A DNA stretch of 64,000 nt from Opitutaceae bacterium (lineage in GTDB: Bacteria > Verrucomicrobiota > Verrucomicrobiia > Opitutales > Opitutaceae): the NCBI GenBank assembly GCA_041395105.1, contig JAWLBB010000004.1, positions 278,202 to 342,201 of the forward strand, written 5' to 3'. Position 1 is the first letter of the stretch. The number at the start of each line of letters is the position of its first letter. Positions 34,492 to 43,694 of the stretch are shown here, piece after piece. The notes below the pieces were generated by a model, which searched no databases, was not told the origin of the DNA, and saw only the letters and a list, made by a program, of their open reading frames with translations. The translations under genes and the position numbers were made by a program.

Positions 34492-35145
34492 TCAAACGCA
34501 AGGGCTCCCGTAAAGTCGAGGGCGCATGGTGGCCTCAAGCCGGGCTCGTTCGGCCTCGATGCACTTATCGTCGTCACGGGGCGGGAGTCTGAATGGATCG
34601 CCAAACTGGATACACACGCGGGAGAAGGGCTTGGGGATGAAGAACCGGTCCCAGCTCCTGAAGCTCCAGGCATTTGTCGGAGTGGCGTAGACCGGTACGA
34701 TGACGGCGTCGGTTTCCCTGGCCATGTGGATGATGCCCTTTTTGATCACACCGATCGGCCCCCTGGGTCCGTCGACGATATGCGCCCCCAGACGGTTTTT
34801 CCTGATGTGTTGGATCATGCCGCGCATCGCCTCGAGTCCGCCGCGGGAGGAGGATCCCCGGACGGTGATCCAACCCATTCCCCGGGCCACACCGGCGATC
34901 AGGCTACCGTCGGTGCTGCGACTGATCATCAGGCCGGGCCGGTAGTGACGGTAGCCTCTGAAGTGGCGGACAAAGGAGAAGAATTGCTGGTGCCAGGAAC
35001 AGAGGATGACGGACCCTCCCTGCTCGAGATGATCGCGCCAGGTCTGCTCATTCTGGACGGTCAGGCGGAACGTCCGGGAGTAGGAGGAGACCAGCCGGGT
35101 GACAAACCAGACGAAGAGCGAGGATGAAAGCAGCCGGTTCTTCAT
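34492..35145 (-). CDS. DUF374-type lysophospholipid acyltransferase
   Basis: 217-residue lipid acyltransferase. An N-terminal hydrophobic stretch, then SWHQQFFSF (the family's equivalent of the acyltransferase motif), MISRSTDGSLIAGVARGMGW and HIVDGPRGPIGVIKKGI are diagnostic of the DUF374 group related to lipid A and phospholipid acyltransferases. It acts at the inner membrane. The damaged desaturase gene follows 19 bp downstream. The 289 bp upstream to the GH9 gene have no ORF I can support. Confidence 0.88.
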   Translation of the reverse strand: MKNRLLSSSLFVWFVTRLVSSYSRTFRLTVQNEQTWRDHLEQGGSVILCSWHQQFFSFVRHFRGYRHYRPGLMISRSTDGSLIAGVARGMGWITVRGSSSRGGLEAMRGMIQHIRKNRLGAHIVDGPRGPIGVIKKGIIHMARETDAVIVPVYATPTNAWSFRSWDRFFIPKPFSRVCIQFGDPFRLPPRDDDKCIEAERARLEATMRPRLYGSPCV

Positions 35146-35434
35146 CTTTGGTCGGGCGCCGAAATTGGGCGAAGGTTGCGTCCGTTCACACGGGACCTCG
35201 ACAATCCGTCGAACGTAGGCGGAAAGGACAGCAATGGTTGAATGGGGAAGAAAGGGGGGGCGGGGATTGGGGATAGTCCCGGATTCCGAAACAGGGGGAG
35301 CGTCGTGAGGATGGGCCCGGAGTGCCTTCTGTCAATCCATCAGGAGGCTGGTGATGAGTCCCCCGTTAGTGGAAATGCGGGATCCATTCCGGTTGAACTA
35401 TGGGCGTGGCGGGTGCAGACTTCCGGGCAAGCTC

Positions 35435-37273
35435 ATGACTCTCTCTCCCTTCAGATTCCTTTTCGCCTGTTTTTCCGTCGTTGTGACTCTGGCGATTCGC
35501 CTGGTGGCCGGGCCGCCCGTCATCCAGCCTTTGATTCGCGTCAATCAGTTTGGCTATCTACCTGATGCAGTGAAGGTAGCCGTGATCGCGGACCCCCAGG
35601 TCGGACCCGACGCGGATCTGGAATTCACGGCGGGGGCCACCATGCAGGTCCGTCGCCGGGGGGACGATTCCGTGGTCTTTGAAGGGGCGCCCACGGCCTG
35701 GAAGAATGGTGAAGTCCACCAGCAATCGGGCGATCGGGGGTGGTGGTTCAATTTCACGGCAGTTGACGAAACGGGCGAATTCTACCTTTGGGATGTGGAT
35801 CGGGAGGTCGGATCCTACGGTTTTGAGATTTCGGAGACGGTCTTCAACCGGGTTTTGGATACGGCCGTCAGGGTCTTTTTCTATCAGCGACTGGCCTTTG
35901 CCAAGGAGGCGGCCCTCGCGGGACCCGACTGGGCGGATGGCCCGGCCTTCATCCATCCGGGTCAGGATACCGAGGCCCGGTCCTATCTGGATCCGGACAA
36001 TCCGGAAACTGCGCGGGATCTTCGCGGCGGATGGATGGACGCGGGCGACTACAACAAATACGTAACCTTCGCCACGAGTCCGATCCACCAACTGCTTTCG
36101 GCCTACGAAGAGAATCCGGGAGTCTTCAGGGATGACACGCGCATCCCCGAATCAGGGAACGGCATTGCCGATCTTCTCGATGAGGTCCGGTTCGAAATGG
36201 AGTGGCTGACCCGAATGCAGGAAGCCGACGGAGGGGTCATCCTGAAGATGGGTGCGATCAACCACGATTCCTCAACACCGCCGAGTGCGGATGAGAATCG
36301 ACGGTATTATGTGCCGCCCTGTTCATCTGCGGCCATCGCCGCGGCCGGGATGTACGCCCATGCGGCATTGGTTTTCAGGGAGGTTTCCGGGTGGCAATCG
36401 TTCGCGGCCGAACTCGAAGCAAGGGCGGAGCGTGCCTGGGATTGGTACTTTGCCAATCCGCGCAGCGAGAACTGCGATGACGGGACGGTCAAGGCGGGCG
36501 ATGCGGATTGGAGCTTTTTCCGGCAGGATGAAGGCGCGGTGGTCGCGGCCATGTATCTGCATCAGGTCACTGGGAAAGAGACCTATGGAGAGTATGTGCG
36601 TAACCACTACATGGATGTGGATCCCTTCGCCGAGGGAGCTTACTTTGTCTACCACGGTGTGGCGGCTGATGCGTTTCTGCATTACACGGGCAGCGCTCTT
36701 GCTCCTTCCGCGATGACTGCCTCCATCCGGGAACGCGTGGAGAAACTCGGACGGAGCGATGATCCGATCATCTGCTGGGACGGCGAATCCGACCTTTATC
36801 GGGCTCACATGCCGGATGACCAGTACCATTGGGGCAGCAACAATGTCAGGTCCAATATAGGCAATGCCAGCCTGTCGTTGCAGTTCCATGGATTCGCGGC
36901 GGCAAATCGGGATCTGCAGCGAACGCGGGCCGCCGGTATTCTGGATTCCCTCTGCGGGGTCAATCCGATGGGGCTGGTTTACCTGACGAATATGGGTTCC
37001 TTTGGAGCCGAAAAATCCGCGGTGCGCATCTACCATTCCTGGTTTTCTCACGGAAGCGGGTTGGAGGCCAACCCTGCTCCCGGTTATGTGCCTGGTGGCC
37101 CGAACAAGAACTATGGCGGCAGTCGGGAGGGGATTCGTGGAAATCCGCCCCAGAAGGCCTATCTGGATTTCAATGACGGTTGGCCCGAAAATTCCTGGGA
37201 AATCACGGAGCCCGCCATCTACTACCAGAGTGCGTTTGTGAAGCTGATCTCCAAGTTTGCCCGGCCGGAGTGA
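35435..37273 (+). CDS. Secreted glycoside hydrolase family 9 endoglucanase-like enzyme
   Basis: 612 aa from ATG 35435, which opens a signal peptide (MTLSPFRFLFACFSVVVTLA). Residues about 30-130 are the CelD-type Ig-like domain (IRVNQFGYLPDAVKVAVIAD). The GH9 (alpha/alpha)6 barrel follows: GGWMDAGDYNKYV with catalytic-base Asp202/Asp205, HSWFSHGSG near 570, and Glu592 in ITEPAIYYQSAF as likely acid. It would cut beta-1,4-glucan or a related polymer outside the inner membrane. First of a plus-strand carbohydrate series continuing to 43.6 kb. Confidence 0.92.
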   Translation: MTLSPFRFLFACFSVVVTLAIRLVAGPPVIQPLIRVNQFGYLPDAVKVAVIADPQVGPDADLEFTAGATMQVRRRGDDSVVFEGAPTAWKNGEVHQQSGDRGWWFNFTAVDETGEFYLWDVDREVGSYGFEISETVFNRVLDTAVRVFFYQRLAFAKEAALAGPDWADGPAFIHPGQDTEARSYLDPDNPETARDLRGGWMDAGDYNKYVTFATSPIHQLLSAYEENPGVFRDDTRIPESGNGIADLLDEVRFEMEWLTRMQEADGGVILKMGAINHDSSTPPSADENRRYYVPPCSSAAIAAAGMYAHAALVFREVSGWQSFAAELEARAERAWDWYFANPRSENCDDGTVKAGDADWSFFRQDEGAVVAAMYLHQVTGKETYGEYVRNHYMDVDPFAEGAYFVYHGVAADAFLHYTGSALAPSAMTASIRERVEKLGRSDDPIICWDGESDLYRAHMPDDQYHWGSNNVRSNIGNASLSLQFHGFAAANRDLQRTRAAGILDSLCGVNPMGLVYLTNMGSFGAEKSAVRIYHSWFSHGSGLEANPAPGYVPGGPNKNYGGSREGIRGNPPQKAYLDFNDGWPENSWEITEPAIYYQSAFVKLISKFARPE

Positions 37274-37451
37274 TTCGCTGCGGCTGGCGGGGATCGGGAT
37301 GGTGGAGGCCTCGACGATTGATGCGTCCGGGCACATCCGCGCGAGCTTCAGATTCCTGGTTCGTTTCGCAACTGACAGCGGCCCCGAAGACCAAGTCAGT
37401 CGTTTGACATTCGCACCGGGCCGGGTCTGATTCGGTGCGTTCTCTGCATCC

Positions 37452-38657
37452 ATGATGAAACCACCTGACTCTACATCCAGACGTTCATTTCTGAAGGCCT
37501 CGGCACTGGCGGCGGTTTCGGCGGCCGTGCCTACGGCCAGGGGAAATACCAATCCGGTCGAGACGGCCGCCCTGCCGCGGGTTCGGGCAGCGAATCCGCC
37601 AGAGTGGCGAAACCGGCAGGTGGGCATGGCCTATCGCCGGATGGGCGCCACCGGGATGATGGTGTCGGAACTGGTCATGGGTGGGATCCCGATCAACCGG
37701 GATAATCGCTCGATGATTCACCTGGCGATGGACCTTGGGATCAACTATATCGATACCGCCTCCGGTTATGGGAAGGACGGTGAGAGCGAGAGAGCTCTGG
37801 GAGCCTTTTTCAAGGATAACCCGGGTGCCCGGGACAGACTTTTCCTCGCATCCAAACTGAGCGCGTTCGGCGGATTCCGGACGCAGATGTATCGGGATCT
37901 CTATGAGGGCCTGCCCTCGGAGAAGAAGAATGCCATCCAGAAGCGTGCCGCCGAGATCGTCGAAGAACGGTCGGTCGGGAAACCCGGAGTCTTCTTCACC
38001 TATTTCCCGGGCCACGAGCGGGAATTGGACTGGGAATACCGGATCATTGCCATGCAGAAGGATTATGGGCAGCGTATCGACGGGAACGGGAAGTTCCGGG
38101 CACGCATGTTCGAGATCCTCGACGAGAGTCTGCAGCGAACCGGCGTGGACCATTACGATGTCCTTTTCTGCCCTCATGGTTGCTCTTCCCCCGAGCAGCT
38201 CGAGGAACCCGAGATGCTGGAGACGCTGGATGAGATGAAGAAGCAGGGCAAATGTCGCTTTGTCGCCGTTTCCACGCATACGGCCTTCGAGCAGGTCACC
38301 CGAAAGGCAGTGGATCTGGGGACCTATGATCTTGTGATGGCATCCTATAACGTGATCAATCACGGGACGATGGAAGCCTCCATTGCGCATGCGGCGAAGC
38401 ACGGCGTGGGTTTTGTCGCGATGAAGGCGGCGGCCTCCGTCCGGACTCACTTTGATCAGTTCAAGCCGCTTCCGGCATGGCGCGAGGAGAAGCTTCAGCG
38501 CCTGGTGCCGGGAGAGGACAGTGCACCGGTCAAGGCCTATCTCTTTGTCCTGCAGAACCCGAATGTCTCGGCGGTCATCTCCAATATGTGGAACGAGGAT
38601 ATGATCCGGGAAAATGTCGCGGCGGTCGGACGAAAGGTGGATCTGCAACCGGGTTGA
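37452..38657 (+). CDS. Tat-exported aldo/keto reductase
   Basis: 401-residue NAD(P)H-dependent oxidoreductase with a twin-arginine signal (SRRSFLKAS at residues 9-17, then ALAAVSAAVPTARG). AKR landmarks are AYRRMGATGMMVSELVMGG, the catalytic Asp and Tyr in IDTASGYG, Lys in ASKLSAFGG, and His in FCPHGCSS. It lacks the C-terminal ferredoxin domain found in some relatives. Export suggests periplasmic reduction of sugars or sugar-derived aldehydes, consistent with GH9 and sialidase-like neighbours (inference). Two adjacent ATGs (37452, 37455) could serve as start. Confidence 0.88.
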   Translation: MMKPPDSTSRRSFLKASALAAVSAAVPTARGNTNPVETAALPRVRAANPPEWRNRQVGMAYRRMGATGMMVSELVMGGIPINRDNRSMIHLAMDLGINYIDTASGYGKDGESERALGAFFKDNPGARDRLFLASKLSAFGGFRTQMYRDLYEGLPSEKKNAIQKRAAEIVEERSVGKPGVFFTYFPGHERELDWEYRIIAMQKDYGQRIDGNGKFRARMFEILDESLQRTGVDHYDVLFCPHGCSSPEQLEEPEMLETLDEMKKQGKCRFVAVSTHTAFEQVTRKAVDLGTYDLVMASYNVINHGTMEASIAHAAKHGVGFVAMKAAASVRTHFDQFKPLPAWREEKLQRLVPGEDSAPVKAYLFVLQNPNVSAVISNMWNEDMIRENVAAVGRKVDLQPG

Positions 38658-38735
38658 GGGATGCGTTTTTCCCGCCCGATTCACCGGTTGGCGTCGCAGG
38701 TTTGATTTCTTCCCGTGTTCCTGGCATCTGTAGGA

Positions 38736-39845
38736 ATGGCCAATTGCTCCTCTTCGGACCCCTTCAGAGGTTTGCTCCTCCTCATGTCCACTTTGGTGGT
38801 CGCGTGTTCACCATCGGCCGGGGAAACGTGGACCACGAATGTGGTGGCCGGCTCATGCCGCTTCCCAAAGGTTGAAGTGGCCGGGGTTTTTGAGCCACCC
38901 GGGGAGTCCAACGTGCGCTCGACCTTTCAGCTGACCGAGGGGGTCGGGCTTATCGGGACTGAGGAGACCGGCGATATCTTCAAGTCCGAAGACGCGGGGA
39001 TGACCTGGCGGAAGGTCTGGGACGGTGGGGATTCCTGGAAGATTCAGGATGTGCGCAATTTCATCCGGGCCGCCGACGGCTTCCTCTACATCACCACCTC
39101 GGAGCCGGCGCTGGTGGCCCGTTCGATGGATGAGGGTGAGAGCTGGAGCGTCCTCGCCCGGCCCCGATCTTCCCGAACCGTGGGTCTGGTGGAACTGCAA
39201 AGCGGGGTCATGCTCGCGGGACTCCGGCGTTCGGAGAACGGCTGGACCAGTATCGTGAGATCGGAGGACGCCTTCTCCTCGTTCGACTGGATTCCCTTGA
39301 GCACCGAAGAGCCCCGGCAGAATGTCACCTGTTTCGGCTATTGGGGAGGAAGGGAGGTCCTGGCTGGAGTCGGCTACGAGGGTTCGGGCAAGATCTACAG
39401 GTCAATGGACGAGGGGAAGAGCTGGGTGAAGACGGCGGACTTTCCCGAGGCTCGCGATCTCATGAACTTCGTTCGGATTGGTGATCGGATTTTCGTTCTC
39501 GCGTCGGGCATCGCGACGCTTTTTCAGAGCACGGACGGGGGGCAAAGCTGGACCCCCGGGCATCAGTTCTTTTCCAAAGGATTTCTCGGGCAGTGCGCTT
39601 CATTCGAGTGGGAGGGCGACACGTTCTGGCTGCTGACGGCGACTGACCAGACCCGGGATATTTTCCGGCATGTTGTCATGATATCCGATGACTCGGGAGA
39701 CTCCTGGTCGGAGTGGATTCAGCTCGCGGAAGATTCCAGCGGAGGAGCGAGCAATCTCGCTGTTCTTTCTCCGAATACGATTGTGGTGGGTACCGGCAAT
39801 CACTCGGCCCAAGGCCGGGCCTTCACGCTGTTGGTCACGGATTGA
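38736..39845 (+). CDS. Asp-box (BNR) repeat lipoprotein, sialidase-like propeller
   Basis: 369 residues. A hydrophobic leader ending LVVAC is a lipobox, so the protein is probably lipid-anchored. At least five Asp-box motifs (SxDxGxxW) are spaced along the chain: SEDAGMTW, SMDEGESW, SMDEGKSW, STDGGQSW and SDDSGDSW, as in sialidase and Vps10 beta-propellers. No clear sialidase catalytic Arg triad can be assigned, so it may be a glycan-binding or non-sialidase hydrolase. Start alternatives are GTG 38715 and ATG 38784. Lies between the Tat AKR and the beta-helix protein on the same strand. Confidence 0.78.
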   Translation: MANCSSSDPFRGLLLLMSTLVVACSPSAGETWTTNVVAGSCRFPKVEVAGVFEPPGESNVRSTFQLTEGVGLIGTEETGDIFKSEDAGMTWRKVWDGGDSWKIQDVRNFIRAADGFLYITTSEPALVARSMDEGESWSVLARPRSSRTVGLVELQSGVMLAGLRRSENGWTSIVRSEDAFSSFDWIPLSTEEPRQNVTCFGYWGGREVLAGVGYEGSGKIYRSMDEGKSWVKTADFPEARDLMNFVRIGDRIFVLASGIATLFQSTDGGQSWTPGHQFFSKGFLGQCASFEWEGDTFWLLTATDQTRDIFRHVVMISDDSGDSWSEWIQLAEDSSGGASNLAVLSPNTIVVGTGNHSAQGRAFTLLVTD

Positions 39846-40053
39846 CCGGGACGAAGTCGGTCTCGGGACCCTGTCGTCAGGACCCCTGAAGCCGGATCAT
39901 CTGGCGAGGACGGCGCGCGAGGCGTCATTTGCCGTTTGCTGACCGGCCCTTGTGGTTTTTGATCGGAGCATCCACACCCGTCCATCTTCAGATTCCACCT
40001 GTCGGGCCGTCTTTGGGTGAACCAATCGGGTGGGTTGTTTATCATGCTGTCCC

Positions 40054-42471
40054 GTGAAGCCTGTATTTCCGCTCGCCATCCTTGCCTCCGGTTCAATTGC
40101 GGCGCCCTTTCATGAGAATGACCTGATGGTTTACCCGGGAGCCGATTCGGCTCTGGCCTGTCCGATCTACGAAGTCCGGGTGACTCAGGGTGACCGGACG
40201 CAGGAAGCGTTCGTTTACCAGAGTGTCTCGGATTGGGCTGAGCAGTCCTATTCGCGTCACAAGCAGTTTTTTGAATCTTTGTCCTATGCCGGATTCGCCT
40301 TTGCGGGCGAAGTGACCGTTGAAGTGACCAAGGTCGGCCGGGTCCGACCGGGTATTCCGGCGATGGCCTGGAGACCGGATCTGGTCAATCCGCCGCCCCC
40401 AACCGGGGTGATGGTGCGTCCGGAACGCTTTGCCATCGAGGCGGAACTCGACGGATGGATTGCCCGTTTCACGATCAGACAACCGGGACAGTATTCGGTC
40501 GAATTTGTCGACCGCGACCTGGACCCGTCCGGGACGCCCCTGCATGGGCTCATGATCTTTGCCGATCCCCTGGAGGATCTCGATTCGGTTCCATCGAAGT
40601 CGGCTCCGGAGGTCTTCAGCCTGACTCCGGATAAGCCGGCCGCCGCCGTCCCGGAATCGGCGACCGTGGTTCGACTCGAGCCGGGAGTTCATGAACTGGG
40701 TCCGTGGGTTGTCCCTTCACGGATCCGTCAGGTCTATCTCGCTCCCGGTGCGTTTGTGAAAGGCTGCCTGAGCATCCGCGATCGGGCGGACGGATTTGTT
40801 CTCAATGGGCGAGGGGTTCTCTCGGCCCATCACCTTGGTTGGCATGCCAAGGCCGCCCCGGGGAAGGAGGCGGGTTGGTATGAACTGCCCGCTCCCGGCA
40901 AGGATTACCTCAAGCTCCTCATCGTCGAAGGCGACCATCTGACCGTGGACGGCATCGTTCTGGCCGATTCACCCTTTCATACGGTCGGCGGATCCGGAAC
41001 CCATCACACCTGGAGCTGGGTCAAGGCCATGGGGTGGCGCCTGAACAACGATGGAATCCCGGGGTTTGCCGACTCAGTGATCCGTCATTGCTTCATCCGG
41101 GCCAACGATGACGCAGTCTGGCTCTACCATGACAACCTCCTTGTCCACGACCTGGTCATGTGGCAGGGGGACAATGGGGCCTGTTTCCAACTGGGTTGGA
41201 GTTCAAAGTCGGCCCGGAATGTCACGGTGCGCGACATCGACGTGATTCATGGGGAATGGAGGACCGACCGTCGGCGCAACAACAGCGGGCTGGTCAATCT
41301 GCGTATCAGCACACCGGGTACAGATGGGCCGGGCGTGCAGGAGGATTTCCTTTTCGAGAACATCAACGTCGAGACCCCGGTGGCGACCGGGATCGACATC
41401 CGGATGCGGAAGGAGGCGGGGGAGGGGGGCGGCCGGCACACCATCCGCAATTTCACCTTCCGCAATATCCGGCTGCAGCTGGAGGCGGGATTCCCCTTTG
41501 CCCGCAGCTTCATGGTTCCCTGGGACGGCGAGTTCGGGTTTGAGAACGTCCGCTTCGAGAACCTCCGCGTCAACGGCGTTCTGGTCACAGACGGCAACCA
41601 TGCGAATGAAGGTCGGTTCGATATCTCGTCGGTGGCGACCAGCGACATCGGATTCGATGCGGACACGCGTATGCTGGTCTGGTTCAATCCCCTGCAGGGA
41701 TTGCCGAGCGGGCTCATAGATGCCGCGATCATTTGCACGGACGGGCAATTCACCATGGTTGGGATCAATGCCGCGGGCATACCCGCCCGTTGGACCTCCT
41801 CCGACCTCGTCTCCTGGAGTGCAGGAGGCCCTTTGTCGTTGGCCCATCCCGACTGGGGCAGGGGACCTTTCTCCGCCCCCCGGCTTCTTTACGATCCGGT
41901 CCGGCGCAAGGTCTTCCTGGTCTTCCAGCGAGGCACCGGAGTCGGTCTTGCATCGACCGACAACCTGGATGGATCCTGGGACCTTCTGACCCCGGATCGA
42001 CCGCTGGCCGAGGGCGGGCACCCCTCACTTTTCGAAGACGATGGCGGCAGTCTCTATCTGGTCGTCGACGGGGCCCGGATGACTCCGATAGATCCCGGAA
42101 ATCCCGGATTGATCAAGGATTGGGTTGTGTTGACAGGTTCGGACAGCAGCCAGGCGACCATCGTCAAGAAGAATGGATCCTATCATCTGTTTTGGACGGA
42201 GGGAGATGGGGAATCTCCGATGAGTGGTCGTTATGCCGTGGCCCGTTCGGTCATTGGACCGTACCAGAAGAGTATCCTGACCGAAGGGCACGCTTTCACC
42301 TCGGGCTACCCATGGCCGGGACCGGACGGGCGGTGGTGGTTTCTTTCGGATTCCGGGACGGGGCTTTCCCTGAGGCCCCTGCGATTCGACGAGACGGCTG
42401 GTCTCTTCTTGATTAGCGGTCCGGGTGACGCTGAATGTAAGGTGGAACTTCCAACTTACCTCCCACCGTGA
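40054..42471 (+). CDS. Two-domain beta-helix + five-bladed propeller glycosidase-like protein
   Basis: 805 residues from a GTG at 40054 (MKPVFPLAILASGSIAAPF, a short signal peptide). Residues about 20-530 resemble GH49/GH28-like parallel beta-helix enzymes, with an Ig-like N-domain (VYPGADSALACPIYEVRV) and helix rungs such as LLIVEGDHLTVDGIVLADSPFHTV and HCFIRANDDAVWLY. The ANDDA stretch recalls the catalytic Asp pair of polysaccharide hydrolases. Residues about 560-800 are a GH43/GH32-like propeller (ISSVATSDIGFD, FSAPRLLYDPVRRKVFLVF). Such a combined lyase/hydrolase architecture is unusual. The stop overlaps the next gene's GTG start by 4 bp. Confidence 0.75.
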   Translation: MKPVFPLAILASGSIAAPFHENDLMVYPGADSALACPIYEVRVTQGDRTQEAFVYQSVSDWAEQSYSRHKQFFESLSYAGFAFAGEVTVEVTKVGRVRPGIPAMAWRPDLVNPPPPTGVMVRPERFAIEAELDGWIARFTIRQPGQYSVEFVDRDLDPSGTPLHGLMIFADPLEDLDSVPSKSAPEVFSLTPDKPAAAVPESATVVRLEPGVHELGPWVVPSRIRQVYLAPGAFVKGCLSIRDRADGFVLNGRGVLSAHHLGWHAKAAPGKEAGWYELPAPGKDYLKLLIVEGDHLTVDGIVLADSPFHTVGGSGTHHTWSWVKAMGWRLNNDGIPGFADSVIRHCFIRANDDAVWLYHDNLLVHDLVMWQGDNGACFQLGWSSKSARNVTVRDIDVIHGEWRTDRRRNNSGLVNLRISTPGTDGPGVQEDFLFENINVETPVATGIDIRMRKEAGEGGGRHTIRNFTFRNIRLQLEAGFPFARSFMVPWDGEFGFENVRFENLRVNGVLVTDGNHANEGRFDISSVATSDIGFDADTRMLVWFNPLQGLPSGLIDAAIICTDGQFTMVGINAAGIPARWTSSDLVSWSAGGPLSLAHPDWGRGPFSAPRLLYDPVRRKVFLVFQRGTGVGLASTDNLDGSWDLLTPDRPLAEGGHPSLFEDDGGSLYLVVDGARMTPIDPGNPGLIKDWVVLTGSDSSQATIVKKNGSYHLFWTEGDGESPMSGRYAVARSVIGPYQKSILTEGHAFTSGYPWPGPDGRWWFLSDSGTGLSLRPLRFDETAGLFLISGPGDAECKVELPTYLPP

Positions 42472-43469
42472 GACCCGCCATTCTCGTCAACCTCCCGCCA
42501 GCGTTTTTCACCCAGCCGGAGCTGGTCGCCAGTTTTCAGCGACTGGCTCGCTTGGGAACAGTCCGTCAGACGTCCCACAACACAGCCGATGAAATCGCCG
42601 CCGACCTTCTCTGGGCCGATGCGGTTCTCATGTGGTCGTGGCCGGTCCTCGACGAAGCGCTTCTCGACCGGATAGGAACGGTCGATTATCTCGGTCATAT
42701 CGATATCACCCAGGCGGGGGCAAGGGCCGAGCTTTCCCGGGGAATTGCCGTTTCGACCTCACGGGCCGGCTTTTCCCCGGCCGTCGCGGAAATGGCCCTC
42801 GGCCTCATTCTGAACGCCCTGCGGCATTTGTCTGATTATCACTCGGCGATGCGTTGTGGAATGGAGAAATGGGTTGATGTCTTTCCGCGGGACATAGATC
42901 CGCTTGAGCGACAACTGACCGGCCGGCGGATTGGAATCGTCGGTTTCGGCCAGGTTGGCCGGCGCCTCGCGCGTTTTCTGCGGGCCTTCGAGGTGGAGCT
43001 GAAGGTGGTGGATCCCTATGTCAGCCAAGCGACCCTCGACGAATACGGGGCCACCAGGATGGATCTCGATCCGATGATTGCGGAATGTGAGATCGTGGTT
43101 CTTTGTGCGTCCAGCAATGACGGCACCCGTCACCTGATAGATGCGGGACGGTGCGCGGCTCTCCGCAAGGACGCGATCCTGGTCAATGTCGCCCGGGCGG
43201 CGCTGGTTGATTACGCGGCCCTTGCGGAACGTCTGAAAATGGGTGATCTGATCGCCTGTCTGGACGTCTTTGATTCGGAGCCCCTGCCGGCCGATTCGGA
43301 GTTGAGAAGGCTTCCCAATGCTTATCTGACGCCCCACCGGGCCGGAGGGCTCATCAGTTCGGTCCGGCGCAACATCGACTGGCTGATCGACGATTATGAA
43401 AACCATCTTGCCGGAAGGGCTCGGCGATACCCGGTGACCGAGACCATGATTCCCGCGCTTGACCGTTGA
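42468..43469 (+). CDS. D-isomer-specific 2-hydroxyacid dehydrogenase
   Basis: 333-residue NAD-dependent dehydrogenase. The Rossmann motif IGIVGFGQVGRRLARFL is at residues about 153-169. The catalytic Arg is in LVNVARAALVD, Glu in DVFDSEPLP, and His in YLTPHRAGG, as in glyoxylate/hydroxypyruvate and phosphoglycerate dehydrogenases. It starts at a GTG that overlaps the preceding gene (GTGA), implying translational coupling to the beta-helix/propeller enzyme, so its substrate is probably derived from that glycan (inference). Confidence 0.88.
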   Translation: MRPAILVNLPPAFFTQPELVASFQRLARLGTVRQTSHNTADEIAADLLWADAVLMWSWPVLDEALLDRIGTVDYLGHIDITQAGARAELSRGIAVSTSRAGFSPAVAEMALGLILNALRHLSDYHSAMRCGMEKWVDVFPRDIDPLERQLTGRRIGIVGFGQVGRRLARFLRAFEVELKVVDPYVSQATLDEYGATRMDLDPMIAECEIVVLCASSNDGTRHLIDAGRCAALRKDAILVNVARAALVDYAALAERLKMGDLIACLDVFDSEPLPADSELRRLPNAYLTPHRAGGLISSVRRNIDWLIDDYENHLAGRARRYPVTETMIPALDR

Positions 43470-43484
43470 GCCGGCATTTCCGCA

Positions 43485-43655
43485 ATGAATAATCTGGTCT
43501 GGATCGCGCTGGTGGTGACGCTGCTCATGGTTGCGGGCCATATCCTTCTCTTCTGGTGGTTCGTGTTGAGGCGCAGGGATCAACAGGATGGAAAGACGGC
43601 GAATCCGCCTTCAGAGGCGCGGAACGATGGGTCGGGGGCGGTCCCGAGAAATTGA
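43485..43655 (+). CDS. 56-residue single-pass membrane protein
   Basis: Read directly from the sequence: ATG 43485 opens MNNLVWIALVVTLLMVAGHI, followed by a short aromatic run (LLFWWFVL), RRR, and a hydrophilic Asp/Asn/Pro-rich tail ending VPRN. One membrane helix of about 25 residues, then positive-inside flank, so the tail is cytoplasmic. Starts 15 bp after the dehydrogenase stop, so probably in the same transcript. No family recognised; not annotated by length-limited gene finders. Confidence 0.55.
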   Translation: MNNLVWIALVVTLLMVAGHILLFWWFVLRRRDQQDGKTANPPSEARNDGSGAVPRN

Positions 43656-43694
43656 GAGCAGTTTTGGAAGGCTGCCGATCGGTCTGACCGCACT

